Shown: positions 24,141 through 31,244 of the stretch, piece by piece | How the letters are laid out: each line of letters starts with the position of its first letter | How positions within the stretch are numbered: position 1 is the first letter of the stretch | DNA from: Flavobacteriales bacterium TMED123 | GTDB taxonomy: Bacteria; Bacteroidota; Bacteroidia; Flavobacteriales; BACL11 | Length of the DNA stretch: 40,675 nucleotides | Direction of reading: 5' to 3' | Assembly: GCA_002170165.1 (NCBI GenBank) | Contig: NHFY01000005.1 | Location: 1-40,675 of the forward strand | Notes under the pieces: model-generated | What the model saw: the letters and a program-made list of their open reading frames with translations, nothing else | What the model was told of the DNA's origin: nothing | Database searches by the model: none | Program-made: the position numbers and the translations under genes

Positions 24141-25571
24141 TTAAGCTAAAGACAATTTCTTTTCAATATCGGAAATATAGCCTTTGAATTGTTTGTCAGT
24201 ATCAGCCAAATTATTAACTGTTTTACAAGCATGTAATACAGTTGCATGATCTTTATTTCCACAATACTTACCAATCATTGCCAATGAACTCTTTGTCATT
24301 TGTTTTGAGAAATACATAGCAAGTTGTCTACATTGAACAATCTCTCTTTTACGTGTTTTTGATTTCATGATGTCAATTGGTATATCAAAATAATCGCAAA
24401 CAACTTTTTGTATATAATCAATTGAGACTTCACGAACTGTATTTTTCACAAATTTATCTAGCATGTTTTTTGCCAAATCAATTGTAATTTCTTTTTTATT
24501 AAGAGATGATTGAGCTAAAAGAGAAATGAGTGCACCCTCTAATTCTCTTACATTTGAAGTGATAGAGTATGCAATATATTCGATAACCTCATAAGGCATC
24601 TCAATACCATCATTATGTATTTTCTTTTTCAGAATTGCTAATCTTGTCTCCAAGTCTGGTGCTTGCAAATCAGCAGAAAGCCCCCACTTGAATCTTGAAA
24701 GAAGCCTTTGCTCCATATCTACCATGTCAACTGGTGCCTTATCAGAAGTAAGAATTAGTTGTTTGCCATTCTGGTGCAAATGATTAAAGATATGGAAAAA
24801 TACATCTTGTGTTTTTTCTTTTCCACAGAAAAACTGAACATCATCAATGATAAGTACATCTATCGACTGATAAAAGTGAACAAAATCATTTTTTTTATTA
24901 TCCATTATAGCATCAACAAATTGTGTCTGGAATTTGTCAGCTGAGACATAAAGGACTGTTTTTTCTGGAAATTGTTTTTTAATTTCAATACCACTTGCAT
25001 TAGCTAAATGCGTTTTACCTAATCCTCCTTTTCCATAAATAAGCAAAGGATTAAATGAAGTACCGCTTGGCTTTTGTGCAACTGCAAAAGCTGCTGAACG
25101 GGCCAACCTGTTGCATTCGCCCTCTACAAAAGAATCTAAAGTGTAAGATGGATTGAGTTGAGGATCAATATCAATTTTTTGTAAACCTGGAATAATAAAA
25201 GGATTTCTTATAGAAGTCTCATTTAAATTAATCGGCATGGTTACCGGATTGTTTTTAATTGGCTGGCTATTACTACTAGGCACTTTTGTAATATAAGGCT
25301 TAGTGCCTGTTGAATTATCAACAATAATATGATATTCTAATTTACCTTCTTTCCCTAATTCTTTCTTTATTGTCTTTTTGATAAGAGTGATGTAATTTTG
25401 CTCTAACCACTCATAAAAAAACTTAGAAGGAACTTGAATCGTGAGTACATTGTCTTTAATTCCAATTGGCACAATAGGCTTGAACCACATTTTAAAATTT
25501 TGATAGCTTACATTGTCTTGTATTACTCTTAAGCACTTTTCCCAAATTTCCTCACAAGACAGTTTTGTCAT
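24141..25571 (-). CDS. dnaA: Chromosomal replication initiator DnaA
   Basis: A 476-residue AAA+ initiator. Domain I (1-~80, CEEIWEKCLRVIQDNVSYQN, FKMWFKPI) binds partner proteins; domain II is a linker of ~80-135; domain III has Walker A GKGGLGKT at 180-187, Walker B VLIIDDVQFF near 239-248 and sensor II RELEGALISLL; domain IV has a helix-turn-helix with the DnaA-box signature CRQLAMYFSKQMTKSSLAMI-G and NKDHATVLHACKTV. Length and order are normal. The Walker A reads GKGGLGKT where most DnaA proteins have GGVGLGKT. No dnaN or gyrB adjoins it, which is common in Bacteroidota, and no DnaA-box cluster is seen nearby. Confidence 0.98.
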   Translation of the reverse strand: MTKLSCEEIWEKCLRVIQDNVSYQNFKMWFKPIVPIGIKDNVLTIQVPSKFFYEWLEQNYITLIKKTIKKELGKEGKLEYHIIVDNSTGTKPYITKVPSSNSQPIKNNPVTMPINLNETSIRNPFIIPGLQKIDIDPQLNPSYTLDSFVEGECNRLARSAAFAVAQKPSGTSFNPLLIYGKGGLGKTHLANASGIEIKKQFPEKTVLYVSADKFQTQFVDAIMDNKKNDFVHFYQSIDVLIIDDVQFFCGKEKTQDVFFHIFNHLHQNGKQLILTSDKAPVDMVDMEQRLLSRFKWGLSADLQAPDLETRLAILKKKIHNDGIEMPYEVIEYIAYSITSNVRELEGALISLLAQSSLNKKEITIDLAKNMLDKFVKNTVREVSIDYIQKVVCDYFDIPIDIMKSKTRKREIVQCRQLAMYFSKQMTKSSLAMIGKYCGNKDHATVLHACKTVNNLADTDKQFKGYISDIEKKLSLA

Positions 25572-25760
25572 TTTTTATATGGTTTTAATTTTGTTTGTTT
25601 TGAGTTTTTTTGTTCAGTCGTAAAATCTGCCTTGCAGCAAATTATGAAGCAAATATTAAAACATTTTTGTTATAAAAAAAGTTTTTTCGCACTTGACTTT
25701 TAATTTTTTTTTACTTGTCAAAAATTATCAGTTTAAAGCAAAAAAAAATAGTTGAAAAAA
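25572..25760. promoter_or_regulatory. AT-rich upstream region of dnaA
   Basis: This 189-base gap between dnaA and the nucleotidase gene holds the dnaA promoter but no clear consensus box: the nearest match on the minus strand is TAATTTG (25644-25638), one base short of TANNTTTG. It contains several A8-A9/T9 tracts and a TTGAC / GTCAA inverted repeat (25693-25697 and 25717-25721), with ACTTGAC and ACTTGTC as an overlapping direct repeat. I saw no repeated TTATCCACA-like DnaA boxes, so I do not call an origin. Confidence 0.4.
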
Positions 25761-26672
25761 TCAGCTGTTTTTGATACTAAATGAGCCACCAAAAATATTT
25801 TTTATAACATTTTTTCGACTGAAAAAATAGTCGATTTTGCCGATTTTGATTCCTGCCCAACCAACTTGCGCAATTAGGACAGATTTTTGATCTATATTCA
25901 TTTTTGAAATAGGCTTTTTCAAAAAAGTATGCGTATGTCCACCAATAATTAAATCGATGTTCTTTGTCTGTTCTGCTAGGTTGATATCGTCTATTTTTGT
26001 ACTGTTGTATTTAAAGCCTAAATGCGAAAGGCAAATCACCAAATCGCATCCCAATTCATTTTTTAAATGACTGGCATAATAGTTGCTTTTTGCAATTGGA
26101 TTATGATATATTGTATTGCCATACAATGATTTAGGTACCAAACCATCAAGCTGAATTCCTATGCCAAAGACACCGATTTTTATACCTGCTTTTTTAAAGA
26201 TTTTATAAGGCTTAAATTGCCCATTTAAAATACTATCTGAGAAGTCATAATTAGCACATAAAAATGGAAAATTTGCAAAAGGCAATTGAGACTTTAATCC
26301 ATCCAATCCATTATCAAAATCATGGTTACCAATGGTTGCTGCATCATAATTCATTTTACTCATCAGTTTGAATTCTAACTCTCCAGCATACATATTAAAA
26401 TAAGGTGTTCCTTGAAAAATATCGCCAGCATCTAAAAGCAAAACATGCTCACTTTCTGCCCTAATTTTTTTAATGAGTGTAGCTCTTTCTGCTATTCCGC
26501 CAAGCCCTTTATTTCTGCCGCTTGTAAACGGTTCTATATGACTGTGCATATCATTAGTATGCAAAATAGTGAGTTTTATTAAATCATTTTCAGCAAATAA
26601 ATTGTTTGGCATTAAGCTTATACCTAACGCACCTAAACCTGCCTGTTTAATAAAATCTCTTCTATTTTTCAT
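25761..26672 (-). CDS. Tat-exported metallophosphatase (5'-nucleotidase catalytic half)
   Basis: A 303-residue protein matching the N-terminal, metal-binding domain of UshA-type 5'-nucleotidases. The N-terminus has a twin-arginine signal (NRRDFIKQAGLGALGISLMP, RR at 4-5). Metal ligands are all present: LHTNDMHSHIEPF (~36-48), LLDAGDIFQGTPY (~80-92), ATIGNHDFDNG (~115-125), CLSHLG (~213) and GGHTHTF (~243). The C-terminal nucleotide-binding domain of UshA is missing here and is encoded separately by the adjacent upstream gene, whose stop overlaps this start by 4 bases. Together they should hydrolyse extracytoplasmic nucleotides to nucleosides and phosphate. Confidence 0.9.
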   Translation of the reverse strand: MKNRRDFIKQAGLGALGISLMPNNLFAENDLIKLTILHTNDMHSHIEPFTSGRNKGLGGIAERATLIKKIRAESEHVLLLDAGDIFQGTPYFNMYAGELEFKLMSKMNYDAATIGNHDFDNGLDGLKSQLPFANFPFLCANYDFSDSILNGQFKPYKIFKKAGIKIGVFGIGIQLDGLVPKSLYGNTIYHNPIAKSNYYASHLKNELGCDLVICLSHLGFKYNSTKIDDINLAEQTKNIDLIIGGHTHTFLKKPISKMNIDQKSVLIAQVGWAGIKIGKIDYFFSRKNVIKNIFGGSFSIKNS

Positions 26673-27385
26673 TCAACTATATTTATACGATTATCCAATT
26701 TGGATGAAATGGTATCATGTGAATTACAATAATTAATGATTGCATCTCTCAATTTAATTCCTGCTTTTTTTTGCTCTTTATCCTTAAAGAAATACATCTT
26801 ATCACCACCATTTGCCAAATAATCGGAAGTAATAACTCTCACTTTATCTCCTATTTTAAAATTTACTTCATTATGAATTTGGTATGAAGAATACTCATCT
26901 TTGCCCTTCATGATTAAGGACAAACCTGAAAAAGGCTCACCACCTCTTGAAACAAGATAGTCTAACAATCCCAGAAAATCATTTTCATCTAATTCTAACA
27001 CTACCAGTTCATTTTCAAAGGGCATTAGCTCATAAATTTTACCTCTTGTAATTGATCCTTTAGGTAAAGATGCACGTAATCCTCCATTGTTCATAATGCA
27101 AACATCTGCTTTATCAGCAAACTGTTGCAAACATAAATCAGTAACAAAATTACCCAATAAGCTTTGTGACCTACCTTTTGTCATTTCTAAATCTGAAATA
27201 CACAAAACCTCATTCATTATAGAATCAACACCAGTCTTATATGGCGCTATAACGGCTGCAACAGAGCTGTCTTTTTCAGCCACCACATCCATACTTGATT
27301 CAGAATAAGAAACCACATTGTACTGAATAGTGCAAGAAGTAAGTATGAAAAAAGTAATGTAAACAATTGAAACTTTCAACTTCAT
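26669..27385 (-). CDS. Lipoprotein with 5'-nucleotidase C-terminal (nucleotide-binding) domain
   Basis: A 238-residue protein with a lipobox (FFILTSC, Cys18), so probably lipid-anchored in the envelope. The remainder matches the C-terminal domain of UshA-like 5'-nucleotidases: LLGNFVTDLCLQ, DVCIMNNGGLRASLPKGSIT (Arg for the substrate phosphate side), IYELMPFENELVVLEL, GGEPFSGLSL and ITSDYLANGGDKMYF, which contribute the base-stacking site. It lacks the metal centre, which lies in the next gene. The two genes overlap by 4 bases and form the two halves of one enzyme. Confidence 0.9.
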   Translation of the reverse strand: MKLKVSIVYITFFILTSCTIQYNVVSYSESSMDVVAEKDSSVAAVIAPYKTGVDSIMNEVLCISDLEMTKGRSQSLLGNFVTDLCLQQFADKADVCIMNNGGLRASLPKGSITRGKIYELMPFENELVVLELDENDFLGLLDYLVSRGGEPFSGLSLIMKGKDEYSSYQIHNEVNFKIGDKVRVITSDYLANGGDKMYFFKDKEQKKAGIKLRDAIINYCNSHDTISSKLDNRINIVE

Positions 27386-27391
27386 AGGTTA

Positions 27392-27399
27392 CAAAGTTA
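27392..27399 (-). promoter_or_regulatory. Candidate -7 promoter box for the nucleotidase pair (TAACTTTG)
   Basis: An exact TANNTTTG match on the minus strand with 6 bases between it and the ATG at 27385, again predicting a leaderless or nearly leaderless message. The divergent thioesterase gene has a one-mismatch box, TATAATTG (27420-27427), 4 bases before its ATG. Confidence 0.5.
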
Positions 27400-27431
27400 A
27401 GAAATAAAATTATTGTATGTATAATTGCAGT

Positions 27432-27842
27432 ATGTATTCTTTAACTACAAAAATTAGGGTAAGATATGGCGAAACTGATCAAATGGGATTTGTATATTAT
27501 GGGGTGTATGCACAATACTATGAAGTAGGAAGGGTTGAGCTATTGCGTTCACTTGGTATCAGTTATAAAAAGTTAGAAGAAGAAGGATACTTACTTCCTG
27601 TTGTAAATTTTGAAATCAACTATAAAAAGGCTGCTCATTATGATGATGAGCTCAAAATTAAAACAAGTATCAATTCACTTCCTACTGCTAAAATTACATT
27701 TGAATACAAAACTTACAATACCAAAAATAAATTGCTAAATAGTGGAAAGGTAGTTTTGGCATTTGTAGATAAATCGTCAATGAAACCAACATTATCTCCC
27801 GATTTGATTTTGGAAAAAATCAAATCAAAACTTCAAAATTAA
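27432..27842 (+). CDS. Acyl-CoA thioesterase (YbgC/4-hydroxybenzoyl-CoA thioesterase family)
   Basis: A hotdog-fold protein of 136 residues from ATG 27432. The family signature is IRVRYGETDQMGFVYYGVYAQYYE, with the catalytic Asp in ETDQMG; it continues with RVELLRSLGISY, LPVVNFEINYKKAAHYDDEL and GKVVLAFVDKSSMKPTLSP. A longer reading adding MYNCS from 27417 is possible, but the preferred ATG gives the normal YbgC-like N-terminus and lies just after a near-consensus -7 box. The natural acyl-CoA substrate is unknown. It is followed, after 6 bases, by the convergent membrane-protein gene. Confidence 0.88.
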   Translation: MYSLTTKIRVRYGETDQMGFVYYGVYAQYYEVGRVELLRSLGISYKKLEEEGYLLPVVNFEINYKKAAHYDDELKIKTSINSLPTAKITFEYKTYNTKNKLLNSGKVVLAFVDKSSMKPTLSPDLILEKIKSKLQN

Positions 27843-27848
27843 AAAATA

Positions 27849-28433
27849 TTAGTTTTTTACTTTTTTAAAACTTTTAATTATAAAGTAAATAATAACAAGT
27901 TCAACTGCAAAGAGAATAAAATGTATGTAATAAACCAATGCTTGGTTTTCTGTTATATGAAAATAATTTTCAAGAATAAAATAATACACAACTGCAAAAA
28001 TCATTCCAATTATACTTCCCATTTGCCTATTGATATCAATAAAAGAAAATATCTTCTTCTTTTTAAATAGATGCGTTTCTGACCTTTGTAAATAGTCACC
28101 AAAGAGAAAAGTAATGCTTCTGGCTATATATATAAGCAGTGCGATTTTGTAAGAGAATGGAAAAATTAAAAAAAACAACATCCAAAATACCATTACCAAC
28201 TCTACAAATAAAGAGATTTGAAAAAAGTATTTCTTGTAGATAATTTTATGATACTGTTTTGCGATAAGAATAGATAAAAGCGCAAATACTATTCCTAAAA
28301 TTGCAATCTCAGCTATTTTGATAGGTTGATATTGGCTGATGAAGGAACCAATTCCAGCTCCTAAAAAAAGAGAATTAAAAAACTTATACTTTATATAGTT
28401 TCTATTATGTACTTCAATGCTGTGATCAGTCAA
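27849..28433 (-). CDS. Unknown integral membrane protein (about six helices)
   Basis: I do not recognise this 194-residue protein. It has about six hydrophobic segments: ~18-33, IKIAEIAILGIVFALLSILI (38-58), FFQISLFVELVMVFWMLFFLIF (70-92), SYKIALLIYIARSITFLFG (94-112), MGSIIGMIFAVVYYFILE (137-155) and LVYYIHFILFAVELVIIYFI (164-186). A loop at 113-136 is basic (HLFKKKKIF). The length and DINRQMGSIIGM-type helix recall half of an MFS-like transporter, but this is weak. It lies 9 bases downstream of GAPDH on the same strand and may be cotranscribed with it. Confidence 0.6.
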   Translation of the reverse strand: MTDHSIEVHNRNYIKYKFFNSLFLGAGIGSFISQYQPIKIAEIAILGIVFALLSILIAKQYHKIIYKKYFFQISLFVELVMVFWMLFFLIFPFSYKIALLIYIARSITFLFGDYLQRSETHLFKKKKIFSFIDINRQMGSIIGMIFAVVYYFILENYFHITENQALVYYIHFILFAVELVIIYFIIKSFKKVKN

Positions 28434-28442
28434 AACAAAAGA

Positions 28443-29879
28443 TTAATAATAGGTTAATCTTCTCACTTTAGCAATTTGTTTTGCCAAACGGATTACTTGT
28501 TTTGTGTAACCAAATTCATTGTCGTACCAAGTATAAAGTACAACATCTTTTCCTTCATCTGTACAAAGGGTAGCATTACTGTCAAAAACTGAACAACAAG
28601 AATCTCCAATAATATCAGTAGAAACCAAGTCAGGATCAACTTGATAATTAATTTGATTTACCAGATTTCCATTTAAAGAAGCCTCCCGCATAGTAGCATT
28701 GATATCCTCAACTGAAGTTGATTTTTTCAATGTTAGTTTTAGGATAGCTAGCGAAACATTTGGAGTAGGCACGCGTACTGCATTGGCCGATAATTTTCCG
28801 TCTAATGATGGGATAACCTTGGTTACTGCCTTTCCAGCTCCAGTAGAAGTAATTACCATATTGATTGCAGCTGATCGTCCTCTTCTTGGTTTTTTATGCA
28901 TATTATCCAAAAGATTCTGATCGTTAGTGTAAGAGTGCACAGTTTCTAAATGTCCTTTTACGACTCCATACTTTTTTTCTACTACATGTAATATTGGTGC
29001 AATACAATTAGTTGTACAAGATGCTGCAGAAAAAATATCATTATTTTCAATATCTAATTCTTTAGAGTTGATGCCATAAACAATATTTGGAATTCCGGCA
29101 CCAGGAGCTGATAATAACACTTTACTTACGCCTTTAGCTTGCAAATGACGAGAAAGCGCTTGCTTATCTTTAAAAGCACCAGTATTATCAATCAGTAAGG
29201 CATCATTTATTCCATAAGCTGTATAATCTAAATCCTCAGGATTTCCGCCATCAATAAATTGGATTACTTGTCCGTTTACAACAATGCTCTGATTAGCTAA
29301 ATTAACTTCTACAACTCCTTTAAATGCACCATGAACAGAATCGGTTCTTAAAAGGTCGGCTCTTTTTACAATTTGAGCATCTGTTAATTTTCTAACTATA
29401 ATGGCTTTTAATCTTAACTGTTGTCCTTTTCCTGCTTGCTTTATAAGCTCACGAGCTGCTAATCTTCCAATTCTTCCAAATCCGTAAAGGATGACATCTT
29501 TAGGGTTGAAGCCATTGCTTTCATCTAAAATATTGCTTAATTTATTACTTAGAAATGTGTTTGTGTCAATTGCGCCACTTTCCAAATATTCTGCTGTAAG
29601 CAAACCAATATCTAATTTTGATGGCGCTAAATCCATTTTCAACATCTCATCAGCAAGTTTTACGGCCGTTTCAACATCTGCTTTTCTTTTCACCACATTA
29701 TTGGCATAGGCAAAAAAGTTCATCAATTCCGATACACCTATTTCTAAAAGTTGATTCCTGAAAAGCACCAGTTCTATCCCTTTATCGTACATTAAAGTAC
29801 CTACTGAATTAAGTAAATTTATTCCTAACTTTTCTTTGTTTATCCATTTGTTCAATTGGTTTTCATAAGATACAGCCAT
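28443..29879 (-). CDS. Glyceraldehyde-3-phosphate dehydrogenase, long Bacteroidota form
   Basis: A 478-residue GAPDH. The NAD-binding motif VILYGFGRIGRLAARELI is at ~129-146 and the catalytic Cys288 is in SAASCTTNC; LETVHSYTNDQNLLD, RRGRSAAINMVITSTGAGKA and VRVPTPNVSLAIL follow, with WYDNEFGYTKQVIRL at the C-terminus. Classical GAPDH has about 335 residues; here a helical N-terminal extension of ~125 residues (containing VGTLMYDKGIELVLFRNQLL) precedes the Rossmann domain. Such long forms are known in Bacteroidota, and whether this one works mainly in glycolysis or gluconeogenesis is not clear. The -7 box TATTTTTG lies 28 bases upstream. Confidence 0.93.
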   Translation of the reverse strand: MAVSYENQLNKWINKEKLGINLLNSVGTLMYDKGIELVLFRNQLLEIGVSELMNFFAYANNVVKRKADVETAVKLADEMLKMDLAPSKLDIGLLTAEYLESGAIDTNTFLSNKLSNILDESNGFNPKDVILYGFGRIGRLAARELIKQAGKGQQLRLKAIIVRKLTDAQIVKRADLLRTDSVHGAFKGVVEVNLANQSIVVNGQVIQFIDGGNPEDLDYTAYGINDALLIDNTGAFKDKQALSRHLQAKGVSKVLLSAPGAGIPNIVYGINSKELDIENNDIFSAASCTTNCIAPILHVVEKKYGVVKGHLETVHSYTNDQNLLDNMHKKPRRGRSAAINMVITSTGAGKAVTKVIPSLDGKLSANAVRVPTPNVSLAILKLTLKKSTSVEDINATMREASLNGNLVNQINYQVDPDLVSTDIIGDSCCSVFDSNATLCTDEGKDVVLYTWYDNEFGYTKQVIRLAKQIAKVRRLTYY

Positions 29880-29907
29880 TTTCTTTCTTGATTTTTTTAA
29901 TTTGACA

Positions 29908-29915
29908 CAAAAATA
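29908..29915 (-). promoter_or_regulatory. Candidate -7 promoter box for GAPDH (TATTTTTG)
   Basis: An exact TANNTTTG match on the minus strand; predicted leader about 22-24 bases of A-rich sequence. The rest of the 130-base region shared with dapF holds no other clear element. Confidence 0.48.
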
Positions 29916-30009
29916 GTTTTTCTTAGGTAAATAGGTATATGATTTTTAATGTTTTACAAACTAAAAAACAATAGCTGAAATCTTTGTACAATTTTCCTAT
30001 TTTTACAAT

Positions 30010-30783
30010 ATGATAATTGAATTTTACAAATACCAAGGTACTGGAAATGACTTCATCATTATTGATGATAGATATAATGAGTTTAACACAGAAGATAGCA
30101 GTTTAATTGCTGCACTTTGCGAAAGGAGAATGGGTATAGGTGCTGATGGACTTATTTTACTCAGAAATCATGCAACATCTGATTTTGAAATGATTTATTT
30201 TAATGCAGATGGTAAGCAGTCCTCTATGTGTGGAAATGGAGGGAGATGCATAGTTGCTTTTGCTCAACTGCTAGAAATATTTGATAATAGCTGTAGTTTT
30301 ATGGCTATTGACGGTATTCATCAAGCTAAAATAATAGATAATGAAGTGGCTCTGCAGATGAAAGATGTAAATGCAATAAATAGAGATGGAGATGCTTTTG
30401 TGCTAGATACTGGCTCTCCTCATTATATTTCATTTGTGGAAAATATAGATGCTATTAATGTGCAAAAGCAAGGGGCAGCAGTACGCCATTCGGCTACTTA
30501 CAAGAAAGAAGGTGTAAATGTCAATTTTGTACAGCTTGGCAATCCACCAAAAATGCGTACTTACGAAAGGGGAGTAGAGAACGAAACCCTATCTTGCGGA
30601 ACAGGAACAGTGGCAACTGCGATTGCGCTAGATCAAATTGGAGAGGTGGTAGATAATTTAATTGAAATAACCACTGGTGGTGGTAACTTATCAGTAAGCT
30701 TTGAGCTTTTTAATAATACTTACAGAAACATTTGGTTGAGTGGTCCAGCAGAAGTAGTTTATATGGGAGAATTCGCATGCTAA
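30010..30783 (+). CDS. dapF: Diaminopimelate epimerase
   Basis: A 257-residue cofactor-independent racemase that converts LL- to meso-diaminopimelate for lysine and peptidoglycan synthesis. The N-terminal KYQGTGNDFIIID block is canonical. The catalytic cysteines are Cys74 (SSMCGNGGRC) and Cys196 (LSCGTGTVATA); substrate residues appear in GVNVNFVQL and YERGVENETL. It is the first gene of a plus-strand run and overlaps the acetyltransferase gene by 7 bases. Confidence 0.97.
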   Translation: MIIEFYKYQGTGNDFIIIDDRYNEFNTEDSSLIAALCERRMGIGADGLILLRNHATSDFEMIYFNADGKQSSMCGNGGRCIVAFAQLLEIFDNSCSFMAIDGIHQAKIIDNEVALQMKDVNAINRDGDAFVLDTGSPHYISFVENIDAINVQKQGAAVRHSATYKKEGVNVNFVQLGNPPKMRTYERGVENETLSCGTGTVATAIALDQIGEVVDNLIEITTGGGNLSVSFELFNNTYRNIWLSGPAEVVYMGEFAC

Positions 30784-31244
30784 AAACAGCCGAAATATCA
30801 CTCAGATCCTTAGAAAAAAAAGATTTAGATTTTTTATTGGACTTGGAGAATGATAGAGAAATCTGGAAAGTGAGTTGTACTACAACTCCATTTACTCAAG
30901 CGGAAATTGCCAACTACATTTACCATTCTAAACAGGATATTACCATAGCCGAGCAGTACAGGTTTGTAATAGATCTAAAAAGCACCCCAATTGGCTGTAT
31001 AGATTTATACGACTATAATTTGCAAGAAAAAAGTGCAGGAGTAGGCATAGTAGTAAGTAAGCCCTACAGAAGAAAAGGTTATGCCAAACAGGCCCTATTG
31101 CAACTTATAGACTATGCTTGGAAGCATTTGCAACTAGTACACTTGCATAGCAAAATAATGCCCGAGAATAAAGCAACTGTGGCTTTATTTTTGAAAGTGG
31201 GTTTTTTGCAAAAAGGAAATACTAAATTTGTGTTAAATATATGA
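30777..31244 (+). CDS. GNAT acetyltransferase (RimJ/SpeG-like)
   Basis: A 155-residue acetyltransferase from ATG 30777 (LKTAEISLRSLEKKDLDFL). It has VIDLKSTPIGCIDLYDYN in the beta4 region and the acetyl-CoA loop VSKPYRRKGYAKQALLQLI (R-R-x-G-x-A), then LHSKIMPENKATVALFLKVG, the usual N.aSi.lfeK.GF block. The group acetylates protein N-termini, polyamines or small amines; the substrate is unknown. A longer reading from 30732 lies within dapF and is rejected. The stop overlaps the cytochrome gene start (ATGA). Confidence 0.88.
   Translation: MLKTAEISLRSLEKKDLDFLLDLENDREIWKVSCTTTPFTQAEIANYIYHSKQDITIAEQYRFVIDLKSTPIGCIDLYDYNLQEKSAGVGIVVSKPYRRKGYAKQALLQLIDYAWKHLQLVHLHSKIMPENKATVALFLKVGFLQKGNTKFVLNI

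Noticed and set aside
25572-25760. Replication origin upstream of dnaA
   Set aside because: AT-rich tracts are present, but I found no cluster of TTATCCACA-like boxes; one isolated TTTTCCACA lies inside dnaA coding sequence near 24821.
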